From: Brevibacillus centrosporus
GTDB lineage: Bacteria; Bacillota; Bacilli; Brevibacillales; Brevibacillaceae
Assembly (NCBI RefSeq): GCF_003710815.1
Contig: NZ_RHHP01000001.1
Coordinates: forward strand, 372,001 to 436,000
Direction: 5' to 3'
Length of the DNA stretch: 64,000 nucleotides
The position numbers and the translations under genes are program-made. The notes beneath the pieces were generated by a model that was given only the letters and a program-made list of their open reading frames with translations, was not told where the DNA came from and did not search any database. Positions 1 to 9,912 of the stretch are shown piece after piece (the stretch's first letter is position 1; every line of letters begins with the position of its first letter).

Positions 1-683
1 GTCAACTCGAGTCTCTTCAGCAGATCCGGCCTGCGCTCACTGGTACGTCTCAGGGACTCTTTCAGGCGCCATTTCACGATGTTGGCATGATGTCCGGAAA
101 GAAGGACGTCAGGTACCCTCCAGCCGCGAAATTCAGCCGGTCTCGTATAGTGGGGGTACTCCAGGAGACCCGTTGAAAAGGAATCCTCTACAGCGGACGT
201 CTGATTGCCCAGTGCTCCAGGCTGAAGCCGAACAACACTGTCGATCACGACCATCGCTGCCAGCTCTCCGCCCGTCAAAACGTAATCGCCGATAGAAATC
301 TCATCCGTGACCAAATGCTCGCGGATACGCTCATCATAGCCTTCGTAGTGACCGCAAACAAATACGAGATGCTCTTCCTTTGCCAGCTCCTCTGCAAGCT
401 TCTGATTGTAGGGGACTCCCTGTGGACACATGAGGATCACGCGAGGCTTCTTCTCGCCTGCCATGGATTCGACCGCCCGAAACAACGGCTCCGGCTTGAG
501 CACCATGCCTCCTCCGCCGCCATACGGGGTATCGTCTACAGTGCCATGCTTGCTCTCTGAGAAGTCGCGAAAGTTCGTTACGTGAAAGTCCACGATCTCT
601 TTTTCACGCGCTTTTCCTAAAATGCTGCTAGATAAAACCCCCGCAAACATCTCGGGAAACAGGGTGAGTATATCAATGCGCAT
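1..683 (-). CDS. trmD: tRNA (guanine-N1)-methyltransferase, 3' end cut by window edge
   Basis: TrmD uses S-adenosylmethionine to methylate N1 of G37 in tRNAs, which keeps the reading frame. About 227 codons are present from the ATG at 683, and the reading frame is still open at base 1; the family is usually near 245 residues, so only the last part is missing. The translation starts [13 protein letters not shown] and contains the trefoil-knot SAM-site motifs [18 protein letters not shown] and [14 protein letters not shown], which are diagnostic for TrmD. It follows rimM by 17 bases on the minus strand, the normal Bacillales order. AGGATTC lies just upstream of the ATG. Confidence 0.96.
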   Translation of the reverse strand, partial: MRIDILTLFPEMFAGVLSSSILGKAREKEIVDFHVTNFRDFSESKHGTVDDTPYGGGGGMVLKPEPLFRAVESMAGEKKPRVILMCPQGVPYNQKLAEELAKEEHLVFVCGHYEGYDERIREHLVTDEISIGDYVLTGGELAAMVVIDSVVRLQPGALGNQTSAVEDSFSTGLLEYPHYTRPAEFRGWRVPDVLLSGHHANIVKWRLKESLRRTSERRPDLLKRLEL

Positions 684-700
684 GTGAATACGAATCCTCC

Positions 701-1216
701 CTACAGCAAGCCTTCCATCAGATGGCAGACCACGCGTTTGCCTTTGACATCCACTTCTTTGATGCAATCGTCGATGTAGGGCAGCAGGATTTCGCCACGT
801 TTGCCTTTTACGACCCAAACATCGTTTGCCCCTGGCTGCATCACATCGACGATTTTCCCCAACTCTTCCCCTTGGTCCGTAACCACTTCACACCCGATCA
901 ACTGATGGATGTAAAACTCGTCTTCTTCCAGCTCCATCAGGGACTCTTCTGGTATTTTCAGCTCTCCGCCCTTGTACTTCTCGATATCGTTAATATTCGA
1001 ATAGCCATGAAAGCTCAATATCTCGAACCCTTTGTGTGGCCGGCGAGTTGCAATTTTTAGTTTCAATGGCTCTGTCAGTGTAGGGTGGAACAATAACAGC
1101 TCGTTCCCTTTCCGAAAACGCTGATCAGGGAAATCAGTCGTCGGAATGATTCGCACTTCTCCACGCAAGCCGTGTGTATTGACCAGCTTCCCCACTCCAT
1201 AGTAACGCTTTTCCAA
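701..1216 (-). CDS. rimM: 16S rRNA processing protein RimM
   Basis: RimM binds ribosomal protein S19 and helps mature the head of the 30S subunit. The 171-residue length is normal. The N-terminal RimM barrel (about 1-95, with [11 protein letters not shown]) and the C-terminal PRC-barrel (about 96-171, with [18 protein letters not shown] and [10 protein letters not shown]) are both recognisable. The start appears to be TTG at 1216, preceded by GGAGG about ten bases upstream. It lies between ylqD and trmD, 17 bases before trmD, so it is probably co-transcribed with the ffh-rpsP block. Confidence 0.96.
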   Translation of the reverse strand: MEKRYYGVGKLVNTHGLRGEVRIIPTTDFPDQRFRKGNELLLFHPTLTEPLKLKIATRRPHKGFEILSFHGYSNINDIEKYKGGELKIPEESLMELEEDEFYIHQLIGCEVVTDQGEELGKIVDVMQPGANDVWVVKGKRGEILLPYIDDCIKEVDVKGKRVVCHLMEGLL

Positions 1217-1240
1217 TCGATCCCATCCTCCTATGAACGC

Positions 1241-1663
1241 TTACCTTTGTTCTGATGCTCGCCCGCGAATCTCATGTACCTGACCATCTTTTATCAGGAT
1301 TTCCGTTCCCGCTATGATTTCATCCCAAACATCACCGATTTGCACCGTTACGGGGCTTTGTACCGTTTGATAGTCCATTTCGCTGCCCTCAGGCAAATTC
1401 TCTGCCTGCCTCAGCTGAAACTGAAGAATCTCCATTTTCTCTTTGCGCTGCTTTTCTTCCCGTGCCACTTTCTCTTGTGCGAGTGCGTATGTATCCGCTG
1501 ACTTTTTCTTTGCGTCAGCGAGTATCTTTTTCGTTTGAAACTGCCACTGCTCCCATGAGTCGCGTTGCTGGCGGATCTGTCTTGCATATTGTTCAACCAG
1601 TGCAGCGCGGGAGGCTTCCGTCATGATGATCTTGACCTGTACCGAACGAAAAATAGTGAGCAT
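1241..1663 (-). CDS. ylqD: YlqD family protein
   Basis: This is a conserved Firmicutes protein of unknown function that is always found in the rpsP-rimM-trmD neighbourhood. About 140 residues are read from the ATG at 1663, which has GGGGAG eight bases upstream; an upstream GTG at 1672 sits directly on the ribosome binding site and is less likely. The N-terminal half (about 15-80) is a charged helical segment rich in Q, K, R and E that looks coiled-coil. The C-terminal part has a short beta-like region (VQIGDVWDEIIAGTEILIKDG). Identity rests on synteny and overall similarity to B. subtilis YlqD; no molecular function can be assigned. Confidence 0.85.
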   Translation of the reverse strand: MLTIFRSVQVKIIMTEASRAALVEQYARQIRQQRDSWEQWQFQTKKILADAKKKSADTYALAQEKVAREEKQRKEKMEILQFQLRQAENLPEGSEMDYQTVQSPVTVQIGDVWDEIIAGTEILIKDGQVHEIRGRASEQR

Positions 1664-1712
1664 TTGTGCCACTCCCCTCGACTCGCCCAGAATCGCTCAT
1701 TCGAAAACATGA

Positions 1713-1737
1713 AGAAAAAGACTGGGAATGCTCCCAG
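1713..1737 (-). terminator. Hairpin with T-run between khpA and ylqD
   Basis: On the minus strand CTGGGA (1737-1732), a 4-base loop and TCCCAG (1727-1722) are followed by TCTTTTTC. It lies immediately after the khpA stop, so it may end part of the transcription from the ffh-rpsP side before ylqD-rimM-trmD. Confidence 0.6.
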
Positions 1738-1746
1738 CCTTTTCAC

Positions 1747-1977
1747 TCAAACAATTTCAACCGTGACACGCTTGTCCGTTTCCACGGATGCCGCCATCAC
1801 GACCGTGCGCAGTGCTTTCGCGATCCGTCCCTGCTTGCCAATGATCTTCCCCATATCATCAGGGTGGACCGACAATTCAAAGACGAGAGTACGCTCTTTT
1901 TCCACTGCATTCACACGAACCTCATTCGGATGATCGACGAGAGCTTTTGCGATCGTTTCGACCAGCGCTTTCATCAT
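1747..1977 (-). CDS. khpA: KH-domain RNA-binding protein KhpA (YlqC)
   Basis: A 76-residue single type II KH domain. The RNA-contacting GxxG loop is visible in GKIIGKQG at residues 43-50, followed by RIAKALR. KhpA pairs with KhpB (Jag/EloR) in Firmicutes and binds many RNAs; in streptococci and lactobacilli the pair influences cell elongation and division. Two adjacent ATG codons (1977 and 1974) follow GGAGG; the second has the more usual spacing. It sits 20 bases after rpsP, as in B. subtilis. Confidence 0.93.
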   Translation of the reverse strand: MMKALVETIAKALVDHPNEVRVNAVEKERTLVFELSVHPDDMGKIIGKQGRIAKALRTVVMAASVETDKRVTVEIV

Positions 1978-1997
1978 CAGACCTCCAGATGAACGGC

Positions 1998-2270
1998 TTA
2001 TTTGCCGTATTTGGTTTCGTGTACTTTAGCCATAACGCCTTCTTTGGAGAGAAGGTTACGAACGGTATCAGTTGGAGCTGCACCATTCAGGATCCATTGT
2101 ACCGCTTTTTCGGTATCAATTTTCACCACTGCCGGTTGTGCAACCGGATTGTAGTAACCGATTTCTTCAATGAAACGGCCATCACGAGGGGAACGAGAGT
2201 CAGCTACTACTACACGGTAGAAAGGAGCTTTCTTGGAACCCATACGCTTCAGACGGATTTTAACTGCCAT
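1998..2270 (-). CDS. rpsP: 30S ribosomal protein S16
   Basis: S16 is a primary-to-secondary binding protein of the 30S body. It is 90 residues long with the conserved start [19 protein letters not shown] and the VVADSR and [12 protein letters not shown] motifs. AGGAGGTG lies nine bases before the ATG. It is placed between ffh and khpA in the standard Bacillales order, with a 112-base gap after ffh that contains a 7-bp hairpin. Confidence 0.98.
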   Translation of the reverse strand: MAVKIRLKRMGSKKAPFYRVVVADSRSPRDGRFIEEIGYYNPVAQPAVVKIDTEKAVQWILNGAAPTDTVRNLLSKEGVMAKVHETKYGK

Positions 2271-2294
2271 GTTGTGTCACCTCCTGTATAAATC

Positions 2295-2317
2295 AACGCG
2301 ATATTCCTTCGCGTTGG
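2295..2317 (-). other. Hairpin between ffh and rpsP
   Basis: CAACGCG (2295-2301) and CGCGTTG (2311-2317) form a 7-bp stem with a 9-base loop. No clear T-run follows on either strand, so it is more likely an RNA stability or processing element ahead of rpsP than a full terminator. Confidence 0.4.
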
Positions 2318-2382
2318 TGCTACTATATCTGAACCATCGCGTCAGCTGACAAGTCAGTGCCGCGAAGAGAGTTCATGCTCCA

Positions 2383-3798
2383 TCATTTGAACGGCGGTTT
2401 GAAATTAAACGGGAAGTTCATGCCACCCTGGTTTTTGCCTCCGCCCTTCCCCATAAACGGGAGTCCGAGTCCGCCCTTTTTCTTGGACTTCTTCATCATC
2501 TTGTCGGCGGCGCCTGAGAACTGCTTCATCATCTTCTTCATTTCATCGAATTGCTTGATGAATCGGTTCACTTCCTGAATGCTGGTTCCACTGCCGTTTG
2601 CGATACGCTTGCGGCGGTTGGCATTGAGCAAATCAGGATTGGCTCGCTCCGCTTTCGTCATGGACTTGGCGATTGCTTCCACACGGGCAATCTGCTTCTC
2701 ATCGACGTTCATTTTGCCCTTCATCTTGTTCATTCCTGGCAGCATGCCGAGAATGTCTTCAAAAGGACCCATGTTGCGCAGCTGCTGCATAGAGTCAAGG
2801 AACATGTCGAAGGTAAACTCACCTTGACGCATTTGGCGTTCCATGTCCCGCGCCTTTTCTTCGTCAACGTTTGCCTGCGCCTTTTCAATCAGGCTGAGCA
2901 CGTCACCCATACCCAAGATACGGGATGCCATACGGTCCGGATGAAACGGCTCCAGTGCGTCGAGCTTCTCACCCATCGCCGCGAACTTGATCGGCTTGCC
3001 GGTGACTGCTTTGACAGATAACGCTGCACCGCCTCGGGTGTCGCCATCGAGCTTGGTGAGAACCACACCGGTCAGCTCCAGCTGACTGTTAAAGCTCTCT
3101 GCTACATTGACGGCATCTTGTCCAGTCATCGCATCGACGACGAGCAGGATTTCATCGGGACTCGCAACCTCGCGAATCTGCTTCAGCTCATCCATCAGTG
3201 CTTCATCGATGTGCAGTCGACCTGCCGTATCGATGATAACCACATCGAGATGATTTGCTTTGGCATGCTCAATCGCTTGTCGTGCAATGTCTACCGGACT
3301 GACTTGATCTCCGAGAGTAAAGACGGGTACTCCGAGCTGCTCACCCAAAACTTGAAGCTGCTTGATCGCTGCTGGGCGGTAAATGTCGCCTGCTACGAGA
3401 AGCGGCTTGCGGTTTTGTTTTTGCAAATGCTTGGCCAGCTTACCAGTCGTGGTCGTTTTCCCTGCCCCCTGCAAACCTGCCATCATGATGACAGTCGGCG
3501 GGCGGTGAGCCATCGTCAATTGAGCGACACTGCCACCCATCAGCTCGACCAGCTCTTCGTTCACGATCTTGATAACCATCTGGCCAGGTGTCAGGCTTTT
3601 CATGACATCCTGACCGACTGCGCGCTCCTTAACGCGAGCAACGAAGTCTTTTACTACTTTAAAGTTAACATCTGCTTCCAACAGGGCAAGTCGTACTTCA
3701 CGCATCGCTTCGTTCACGACGGTTTCATCGATTTTGCCTCTGCCTCGCAGTTTGTCAAACGCGTTCTGCAGCCGATTGGCTAAGCTCTCAAACGCCAT
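2383..3798 (-). CDS. ffh: Signal recognition particle GTPase Ffh
   Basis: Ffh binds signal peptides and 4.5S/scRNA and delivers ribosome-nascent chain complexes to FtsY at the membrane. It has 471 residues, slightly long for the family because of a glycine/lysine-rich tail. The N domain is at about 1-90, and the G domain has GLQGAGKTTTTGKLA (P-loop, near 110), DTAGR and TKLDGDTRGGA. The methionine-rich M domain lies after about 310, with many Met residues such as EMKKMMKQF. AGGAGGG precedes the ATG. It is transcribed with ylxM (10-base gap), the usual SRP module. Confidence 0.98.
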   Translation of the reverse strand: MAFESLANRLQNAFDKLRGRGKIDETVVNEAMREVRLALLEADVNFKVVKDFVARVKERAVGQDVMKSLTPGQMVIKIVNEELVELMGGSVAQLTMAHRPPTVIMMAGLQGAGKTTTTGKLAKHLQKQNRKPLLVAGDIYRPAAIKQLQVLGEQLGVPVFTLGDQVSPVDIARQAIEHAKANHLDVVIIDTAGRLHIDEALMDELKQIREVASPDEILLVVDAMTGQDAVNVAESFNSQLELTGVVLTKLDGDTRGGAALSVKAVTGKPIKFAAMGEKLDALEPFHPDRMASRILGMGDVLSLIEKAQANVDEEKARDMERQMRQGEFTFDMFLDSMQQLRNMGPFEDILGMLPGMNKMKGKMNVDEKQIARVEAIAKSMTKAERANPDLLNANRRKRIANGSGTSIQEVNRFIKQFDEMKKMMKQFSGAADKMMKKSKKKGGLGLPFMGKGGGKNQGGMNFPFNFKPPFK

Positions 3799-3808
3799 GC
3801 GAGCCCTC

Positions 3809-4147
3809 CTAATCCATCTCTGACAGTTGGTGGAGCAAAGTGTTCAGTTCGTCTCTTGTATCGCTATCCGCAAGCTCATTCACAAGCTCTTTCATTCGGT
3901 TCAGTGCATCCATTCGTTGTTCATGCCTGTCCGCGAGATGAAGCTTCTGATCGTATTCGAACAGCTGCTTTTCGGCCCGCTTGATGTGATCATAAACAGC
4001 TTGGCGACTGACCTCATGCATCTCGGCGATCTCTGAAAGCGACAAATCATCCAGATAGTACAACTCCAGATATTCACGCTGCTTGCCCTTGAGTAGCGGG
4101 GCGTAGAAATCAAACAAGAGATTGACTTGATTGGTTTTTTCCAACAT
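3809..4147 (-). CDS. ylxM: YlxM/p13 family helix-turn-helix protein
   Basis: YlxM is a small acidic protein conserved next to ffh in Firmicutes. It has been reported to modulate SRP assembly or activity in streptococci, and resembles a sigma-70 region 4 helix-turn-helix. The ATG at 4147 (AAAGGA nine bases upstream) gives 112 residues; an in-frame extension to 4183 has no ribosome binding site. The HTH is in [25 protein letters not shown]. It lies directly downstream of the promoter at 4215-4246 and 10 bases before ffh. Confidence 0.93.
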   Translation of the reverse strand: MLEKTNQVNLLFDFYAPLLKGKQREYLELYYLDDLSLSEIAEMHEVSRQAVYDHIKRAEKQLFEYDQKLHLADRHEQRMDALNRMKELVNELADSDTRDELNTLLHQLSEMD

Positions 4148-4184
4148 GACAACCAATCCTTTGCTATGAGGTACTCGGTGCAAA

Positions 4185-4207
4185 CTGTAAAGACTTTTTC
4201 TTTACAG
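4185..4207 (-). other. 5'-end stem-loop of the ylxM-ffh transcript
   Basis: CTGTAAAG (4185-4192) and CTTTACAG (4200-4207) are perfect complements with a 7-base loop. Given the promoter just upstream, the hairpin would begin within a few bases of the mRNA 5' end, a position typical of stabilising 5' stem-loops. That role is inference. Confidence 0.5.
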
Positions 4208-4214
4208 CACGTAG

Positions 4215-4246
4215 ATTATAGTACCCAATTCCACACCCAGTGTCAA
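4215..4246 (-). promoter_or_regulatory. Sigma-A promoter for ylxM-ffh
   Basis: Minus strand: a consensus -35 TTGACA at 4246-4241, a 17-base spacer, and -10 TACTAT at 4223-4218, overlapped by a second TATAAT at 4220-4215. Transcription would start near 4211, about 65 bases before the ylxM ATG. Confidence 0.8.
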
Positions 4247-4290
4247 GGTTTTTTATTGACATCATTTTTTATTGATTTGGTAGACCGATT

Positions 4291-5298
4291 TTACGCCTCT
4301 TTTTGTTCCTCATTTACTTCCTGTTGGATCAGGCCAGCGAACAGCGCATGAACGAACTGCTCTGGATCGAAACGTTGCAAGTCGTCCATTTTCTCACCCA
4401 GTCCTACGTACTTCACAGGGATGTTCAATTCGTTGCGGATCGCGATGACGATCCCTCCCTTTGCGGTACCGTCGAGCTTGGTCAGAACAAGACCACTTAC
4501 GCCCGCTGACTGCCCGAATGTCTTTGCTTGGGAAAGAGCATTTTGCCCTGTCGTAGCATCCAGTACGAGTAATACTTCATGAGGTGCCCCTGGAAGCTCA
4601 CGCTGCAGGACGCGGTGAACCTTTGCCAGCTCCTCCATCAGATTGACCTTGTTTTGCAGGCGTCCAGCCGTATCGCACAAGAGCACATCTACCTGACGGG
4701 ATTTCGCTGCCTGGATCGCATCGTAGATGACAGCTGCAGGATCGGAGCCTTGCTGCTGCTTGATGACGTCTACGCCTACGCGCTCACCCCACACTTCCAG
4801 CTGCTCAATCGCCGCGGCACGGAACGTATCTCCTGCTGCAAGCAAAACCTTTTTGCCCTGCTGCTTGAACATGTGAGCCATTTTCCCGATCGTCGTGGTC
4901 TTTCCTACGCCGTTAACCCCTACGAACAAGATCACGTTCAGGCGACCGTCCTGGACGTTCAGCTCTGTATCTGCCACTTCGTCATTTTTCAGGAGAGCAA
5001 CCAGCTTCTCTGAGAGAATCGGCTGCAAGTCGATGGCATTCTCGATTTTTTGCTTACGTACTTCGCCCCGCAGATCGTCAATCAGCTCCATGACGGTATT
5101 GACGCCGACGTCGGAGGTAATCAAAATTTCTTCGAGCTCATCGAAGAAATCATCGTCGATTTTTTTGTAGCGGCGGACGAGATCCTCTACCTTTTCCACA
5201 AGGAGATCACGCGTTTTCGCGAGTCCATCCGTAAACTTCTGGGTGACCTCTTCCGATTTTTGTACGATCGCGTCACGAAGGCGCTTGAAAAAGCTCAT
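4291..5298 (-). CDS. ftsY: SRP receptor GTPase FtsY
   Basis: FtsY is the membrane-associated SRP receptor; its GTPase pairs with Ffh to hand the ribosome to SecYEG. About 335 residues are read from the ATG at 5298 (AAAGGA eight bases upstream; the ATG six bases earlier is too close to it). The short N-terminal segment lacks the long acidic A domain of proteobacteria, as usual in Bacilli. The NG domain has [24 protein letters not shown] and [10 protein letters not shown]. It follows smc by 42 bases, the B. subtilis arrangement. Confidence 0.97.
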   Translation of the reverse strand: MSFFKRLRDAIVQKSEEVTQKFTDGLAKTRDLLVEKVEDLVRRYKKIDDDFFDELEEILITSDVGVNTVMELIDDLRGEVRKQKIENAIDLQPILSEKLVALLKNDEVADTELNVQDGRLNVILFVGVNGVGKTTTIGKMAHMFKQQGKKVLLAAGDTFRAAAIEQLEVWGERVGVDVIKQQQGSDPAAVIYDAIQAAKSRQVDVLLCDTAGRLQNKVNLMEELAKVHRVLQRELPGAPHEVLLVLDATTGQNALSQAKTFGQSAGVSGLVLTKLDGTAKGGIVIAIRNELNIPVKYVGLGEKMDDLQRFDPEQFVHALFAGLIQQEVNEEQKEA

Positions 5299-5340
5299 TT
5301 TCATCTTCCTTTGCGGGTAATAATGATTCAGCCGCTGAGA

Positions 5341-8300
5341 TTACGAAGCGGATTCGATAAATTTGTCGCTGTCCTCCAGCTTCACAGAAACCAGCTTGGA
5401 AACGCCGCCCTCCTGCATCGTGATCCCGTAGAGCACATCCGCGCTCTCCATCGTCCCTTTGCGGTGAGTGACACATATAAACTGGGTTTGGTTGCTGAAA
5501 TGGTGCATGTACTCGGCAAAGCGGTTGACGTTTGCCTCATCAAGCGCGGCCTCGACCTCATCGAGGACACAAAACGGTACCGGCTTCACACGCAGGATCG
5601 CAAACAGCAGCGCCATCGCTGTCAAAGCACGCTCCCCACCGGAGAGCAGAGCCAAATTTTGCAGCTTCTTGCCCGGAGGCTGTGCAACGATATCGATCCC
5701 TGTTTCCAGCAGATTGTCCGGATTGGAGAGGAGCAGGTCCGCACGTCCTCCACCGAACAGTTTGACAAACACGTCGCGGAACTGCTCGGAAATGGCATCA
5801 AACGTCTCTTTGAACCTGCGCGACATCTCCGTGTCCATTTCCTGAATGACCTGATAGAGCATATCTTTCGCTTCATTCAGGTCGGCTTCCTGTGTGCTTA
5901 AAAACTGCTGGCGTTCAGACAGACGCTCGTATTCCTCAATCGCGCCCAGATTCACGGTGCCTAAAGCGCCAATCTGCTTTTTGAGGCGGCTTACAATTTG
6001 TATTTCTTCTGTGATCTCACCGCGAGCCGGGTACTTTTGCTTCGCCAGATCGTAGCTCATTTCGTATTCTTCGGAGAGTTTATTCAACAGGTGATCCAGT
6101 TCGACCTCGTTGCGGTTCACCTTAACCTCTTCTTGATGCAGCTTATCTTCGAGGGATTTGACCTCCCTGCGAAGCTCTTTCACTTGCTGCTCAACCTGCT
6201 CTTGCTTGTAGAACAGCGTAGCTCTCTCACTGCGGCGCTCCTGGATTAAACCGGCTACCCGGTCTTTGTCCAGGCGCAGCTCCGCAATTTTTTCATCCAG
6301 CTCAGATCCAGAGGACTCGTTGGTTCTCTCCAGCTCATCGAGAGAGGCAAGCGCCTCGTTTTGCTCTTCCCATTCTTTTTGCAGCGTGCTTTTTTGCTCC
6401 AGCAAACGCTCTGTCTGCTCCAAGCGAGACTGATGCTCCTGCATAACCTGCGCATTTAGCACTTTGAGACTGGTGATTTTCTGATTCATCTCTTCCTTGG
6501 ATTCCAGCTGCTCCTGGCGCTTGGCTTCTGCTGCTGCAATCTGGGCAGCCAGCTCTTTTTCCTGTGCATCCATCGCAGCCAGAGACGCTTGCAGCTCCTC
6601 CTGCTTGCGAAGAGCGTCTTCCATCTCGTTGCGGTAGCCAGCGATGTCTTGTTCAACCAGCTTCGTCCGCTCGCCCAAGGACCTTCCTTCTGCTTCGGTT
6701 TGCTGGTACAGGCCTTTGACCTCCTGCTCCTTCAAACGCAGAGCTTCTCCCTGACTGCGTAGCGCTTCCTGTTCCTGCTCCATCTGGCAAAGCTCTTTCA
6801 CCAGTTGATCCATATGCGTAGTATGCCCAGAAATTGCCTGATCGATCTCGACCATTTGACCTTCCAGCTCTTCCGCTTGACGGTTTCGGCCGAGCAGGTT
6901 GGAGCTGTTCTTTTTCAGAGCGCCCCCTGTCATGGAGCCGCCTGCATTGACAATATCCCCTTCGAGTGTGACCACGCGATAGCGATAGCTTAACGTGCGG
7001 GCAACCCGGTTGGCCTGCTCAAGCGTTTCTGTGACGATTACATTGCCGAGCATCGACTCCAGAATCGGGCGATACGTCTCTTCAAACGAAACAAGTTCAC
7101 TTGCGATCCCTACGACGCCGGACTCTTTTGCCAGCTGTCGTTTGTCCTCAGCCGAGAGCTGACGGGGCCGAATGACATCCAACGGCAAAAACGTCGCTCG
7201 ACCTGCATTGTGCTTTTTCAAGTGGGCAATAGCAGCACGTCCGGCGCTTTCATTGTCCACGACAACGTTTTGCAGGGCACCACCCAGTGCGACTTCCAAT
7301 GCTGTTTCGTACTGCTGTGGTACGACGACCAGCTCAGCTACTGCACCGTGAATCCCTGCAAAGCCGCGTTCGCGGGCCTTCAAGATTTCTTTTACCCCTT
7401 GTTGAAACCCGGCGAACTCCGATTGCATTTCTTTCAATAGATCCAGACGCGATTTGACTGCTTCCTTCTTTTGCTCCCAGCCGCGCAGCTCGCGACGTGC
7501 CGTCTCCAAACGAGCTTGTCCCTCGCGAACTTTGTCCATCAACGACTTATACCCTGCGACAGTCTCTTGAATCGTTTGATCGATTGTCTCCAGCTGTTCT
7601 TTAAAAGCGGAGAGCTTGGACAAACGCTGCTGCTCTTCCTGATCCAGCTGCTCTTTTCCTGCAAGCTGACGGTCGAGGCGCGCTTGGCTCGTTTGCACCA
7701 GCTGCTGCTGATGGCGCATTTCATTGCGAAGATTGGCCATTTCATTCAGCTTTTCAAAATAATCGCCTTTCAAGCGCTCTACATCGTCAGTCAGCGATTG
7801 GACCATCGAGAAAAACTGTCCCTCTGCCTCTTGCAGAGAGGTATTGGCTTCTGTCATGCGGCGACTGGCTTCCTGTGCGCGTTCCTGCTCCTCCGCCAGC
7901 TCCGCTTCCACGGCGTGCTGCTTTTCCGTGATCCGGTGCATTTGCTCCATCGTCTGCTGCCGGTTGGCATTCAGGTTGCGCATCCGCTCCCGCAATACTT
8001 CACGTTGGCCTTCTACCTTCTCCGCTTCTTCGCTTACTGTCAAAAGCACTTGCTGCAGTTCTTCGATAGACTGGTCAATTTGCGTCACGTGAAAGCGCGC
8101 TTGCTCAAGCTCTGCTTCTTGCTGCGATGCCGCTGTAGATTGACCGACCAGCTGCTCCTGCAGCTCCTGCACACGCTGGGTAGCGGCTTCCCATTTGGCA
8201 TGGGCCGCTTCGATTTGCTGCACGTAGAGGGCTACCTCGTGCTCCACCAGTTTGCGATGAAGCTCTTTGTAAGTACGGGCTGTATCGGCTTGTTCCTTCA

Positions 8301-8913
8301 AAGGTCCAATTTGCTCGGAAATTTCACTGACTATGTCATGAATACGGACGAGGTTTTGCTCGGTTTCATCCAGCTTCTTTTCCGCTTCACGTTTTCTCGT
8401 TTTATACTTCACGATCCCGGCCGCTTCTTCAAAAATACCGCGTCGATCTTCGGATTTTGTACTGAGGATTTCCTCGATCTTCCCTTGCCCGATAATCGAA
8501 TACGCTTCTTTTCCCAAGCCGGTATCCATGAACAGCTCCATAATGTCCTTCAGACGGCAGGATCTGTTGTTTATGTAATACTCACTGTCGCCGGAGCGAT
8601 ATACTCTGCGGGTCACCGACACCTCGGAGTACTCTACATCGAGGGAACGGTCCGTATTGTCCAACGTAAGGGTCACTTCGGCAAAATTGACGGGCTTTCG
8701 CGTGTCACTGCCGGCAAAAATGATATCCTCCATTTTTGCTCCGCGAAGCGACTTGGCGCTCTGCTCACCCAACACCCAACGGATGGAATCGGAGACATTG
8801 CTTTTTCCGCTTCCATTTGGGCCGACTACCGCCGTTACTCCAGGTACAAATTCCAGCTCCGTCCGGTCGGCAAAGGACTTAAACCCTGCCAGTTCCAGGC
8901 GTTTTAAATACAT
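5341..8913 (-). CDS. smc: Chromosome segregation/condensation ATPase SMC
   Basis: SMC forms a ring with ScpA/ScpB that extrudes DNA loops and resolves sister origins. It has 1190 residues, the normal size. The N-terminal Walker A GPNGSGKSN is at 31-39. Two long Q/E/K-rich coiled coils flank a hinge (about 510-640, AVAELVVVPQQYETALEVAL). The C-terminal head carries the ABC signature LLSGGERALTAMALL and Walker B FCVLDEVEAALDEANV. AAGGAGG precedes the ATG. It lies between rnc and ftsY; hairpins upstream suggest partial separation from rnc. Confidence 0.98.
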   Translation of the reverse strand: MYLKRLELAGFKSFADRTELEFVPGVTAVVGPNGSGKSNVSDSIRWVLGEQSAKSLRGAKMEDIIFAGSDTRKPVNFAEVTLTLDNTDRSLDVEYSEVSVTRRVYRSGDSEYYINNRSCRLKDIMELFMDTGLGKEAYSIIGQGKIEEILSTKSEDRRGIFEEAAGIVKYKTRKREAEKKLDETEQNLVRIHDIVSEISEQIGPLKEQADTARTYKELHRKLVEHEVALYVQQIEAAHAKWEAATQRVQELQEQLVGQSTAASQQEAELEQARFHVTQIDQSIEELQQVLLTVSEEAEKVEGQREVLRERMRNLNANRQQTMEQMHRITEKQHAVEAELAEEQERAQEASRRMTEANTSLQEAEGQFFSMVQSLTDDVERLKGDYFEKLNEMANLRNEMRHQQQLVQTSQARLDRQLAGKEQLDQEEQQRLSKLSAFKEQLETIDQTIQETVAGYKSLMDKVREGQARLETARRELRGWEQKKEAVKSRLDLLKEMQSEFAGFQQGVKEILKARERGFAGIHGAVAELVVVPQQYETALEVALGGALQNVVVDNESAGRAAIAHLKKHNAGRATFLPLDVIRPRQLSAEDKRQLAKESGVVGIASELVSFEETYRPILESMLGNVIVTETLEQANRVARTLSYRYRVVTLEGDIVNAGGSMTGGALKKNSSNLLGRNRQAEELEGQMVEIDQAISGHTTHMDQLVKELCQMEQEQEALRSQGEALRLKEQEVKGLYQQTEAEGRSLGERTKLVEQDIAGYRNEMEDALRKQEELQASLAAMDAQEKELAAQIAAAEAKRQEQLESKEEMNQKITSLKVLNAQVMQEHQSRLEQTERLLEQKSTLQKEWEEQNEALASLDELERTNESSGSELDEKIAELRLDKDRVAGLIQERRSERATLFYKQEQVEQQVKELRREVKSLEDKLHQEEVKVNRNEVELDHLLNKLSEEYEMSYDLAKQKYPARGEITEEIQIVSRLKKQIGALGTVNLGAIEEYERLSERQQFLSTQEADLNEAKDMLYQVIQEMDTEMSRRFKETFDAISEQFRDVFVKLFGGGRADLLLSNPDNLLETGIDIVAQPPGKKLQNLALLSGGERALTAMALLFAILRVKPVPFCVLDEVEAALDEANVNRFAEYMHHFSNQTQFICVTHRKGTMESADVLYGITMQEGGVSKLVSVKLEDSDKFIESAS

Positions 8914-9002
8914 ACTGACGGTCCTCCTTCACAGCCTCTTTCGAATGAAGGCATGAAACAAGTCCCTCCCTTTCATGAAGGCAAGCGACTTGCTCGAAAA
9001 GA

Positions 9003-9033
9003 AGCTCCTGCAAAACAGACAGGAGCTTACCTA
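9003..9033 (-). terminator. Hairpin between rnc and smc
   Basis: AAGCTCCTG and CAGGAGCTT form a 9-bp stem, followed on the minus strand by CTTTTCG. The T-run is short, so it may attenuate read-through into smc rather than block it. Confidence 0.5.
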
Positions 9034-9124
9034 CAATCAGCTACTTCGTCATATCGACATAAGTGTACCATAGAAGAGTTCCTCTCGCAGTAATTTCCCA
9101 ATGTTTACAGGGGGAAAAGAGAAA

Positions 9125-9154
9125 GCCGCACCACCCGAATCGAGTTGGTGCAGC
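9125..9154 (-). terminator. Intrinsic terminator after rnc
   Basis: Minus strand GCTGCACC (9154-9147) pairs with GGTGCGGC (9132-9125) and is followed by TTTCTCTTTT. It lies 17 bases after the rnc stop and would end the fapR-to-rnc operon. Confidence 0.65.
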
Positions 9155-9171
9155 CTTCTGTTCACAGCGTA

Positions 9172-9858
9172 TTATTTATCTCCCAGCTTAACCAATGCAC
9201 GTGCAGCAGCTTGCTGTTCCGCTTCCTTCTTGGAGCGTCCCGAGCCAACTCCCAACGAACGATTGTTTAACAGCACTTCTGATACAAACTCTCTGTTATG
9301 AGCCGGTCCTCTTTCTTCTACGATGCGATACTGGATGTCTCCCAGATTGTCTTGTTGAACAAATTCCTGCAACTGGCTCTTGAAGTCGGTTACCTGGGCA
9401 AACTCTCCCTTATCTACCCGAGGATAGACGTATTTCTCCATAAAGGTAAATACTGCATCCACGCCTTGATCCAAATAAAGGGCGCCAACAAATGCTTCAA
9501 ATACGTCCGCTAGCAAGGCAGGTCGCTGACGTCCTCCCGTCAGCTCTTCCCCTTTTCCCAGCAAAACGAGATCGCCGAAATTCAGCAGTTCAGCAAACTT
9601 CACCAGAGACGGTTCACAGACAATGGCAGCACGAAGCTTTGTCATTTCCCCTTCACTCATCTTGGGGAACGTCTTGTATAAAAACTGGGAAACGGTCAGC
9701 TCGAGAACTGCATCCCCCAAAAACTCCAGCCGTTCATTGTCTTGTATCCGCTTTCCGCGTTGCTCGTTCACGTAGGAAGAATGGGTGAATGCCTGCCGCA
9801 GCACGCTCTCATCGTGAAAGCGTACGCCTATTCTCTCTTGCAGCTCTGCGAAACTCAT
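9172..9858 (-). CDS. rnc: Ribonuclease III
   Basis: RNase III cleaves double-stranded RNA in rRNA precursors, scRNA and antisense-paired mRNAs. The catalytic signature [12 protein letters not shown] and the later metal ligands ([13 protein letters not shown]) are present. The C-terminal double-stranded-RNA-binding domain spans about the last 70 residues ([12 protein letters not shown] to [14 protein letters not shown]). The frame is open to 9912, right at the fabF stop, but that ATG has no ribosome binding site. ATG 9858 (about 228 residues, GGTGAGG upstream) or ATG 9870 is more likely. It is the last gene of the fatty-acid operon. Confidence 0.95.
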   Translation of the reverse strand: MSFAELQERIGVRFHDESVLRQAFTHSSYVNEQRGKRIQDNERLEFLGDAVLELTVSQFLYKTFPKMSEGEMTKLRAAIVCEPSLVKFAELLNFGDLVLLGKGEELTGGRQRPALLADVFEAFVGALYLDQGVDAVFTFMEKYVYPRVDKGEFAQVTDFKSQLQEFVQQDNLGDIQYRIVEERGPAHNREFVSEVLLNNRSLGVGSGRSKKEAEQQAAARALVKLGDK

Positions 9859-9912
9859 CACCCTCACCACCATTCCAGGAGACTTCCTACTCATTCTATC
9901 AGTAGGACTCAT

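Noticed and set aside
7471..8907. A 478-codon plus-strand open frame
   Set aside because: It lies entirely antisense to smc, has no ribosome binding site or recognisable motif, and its length follows from the codon bias of the coiled-coil-encoding strand.
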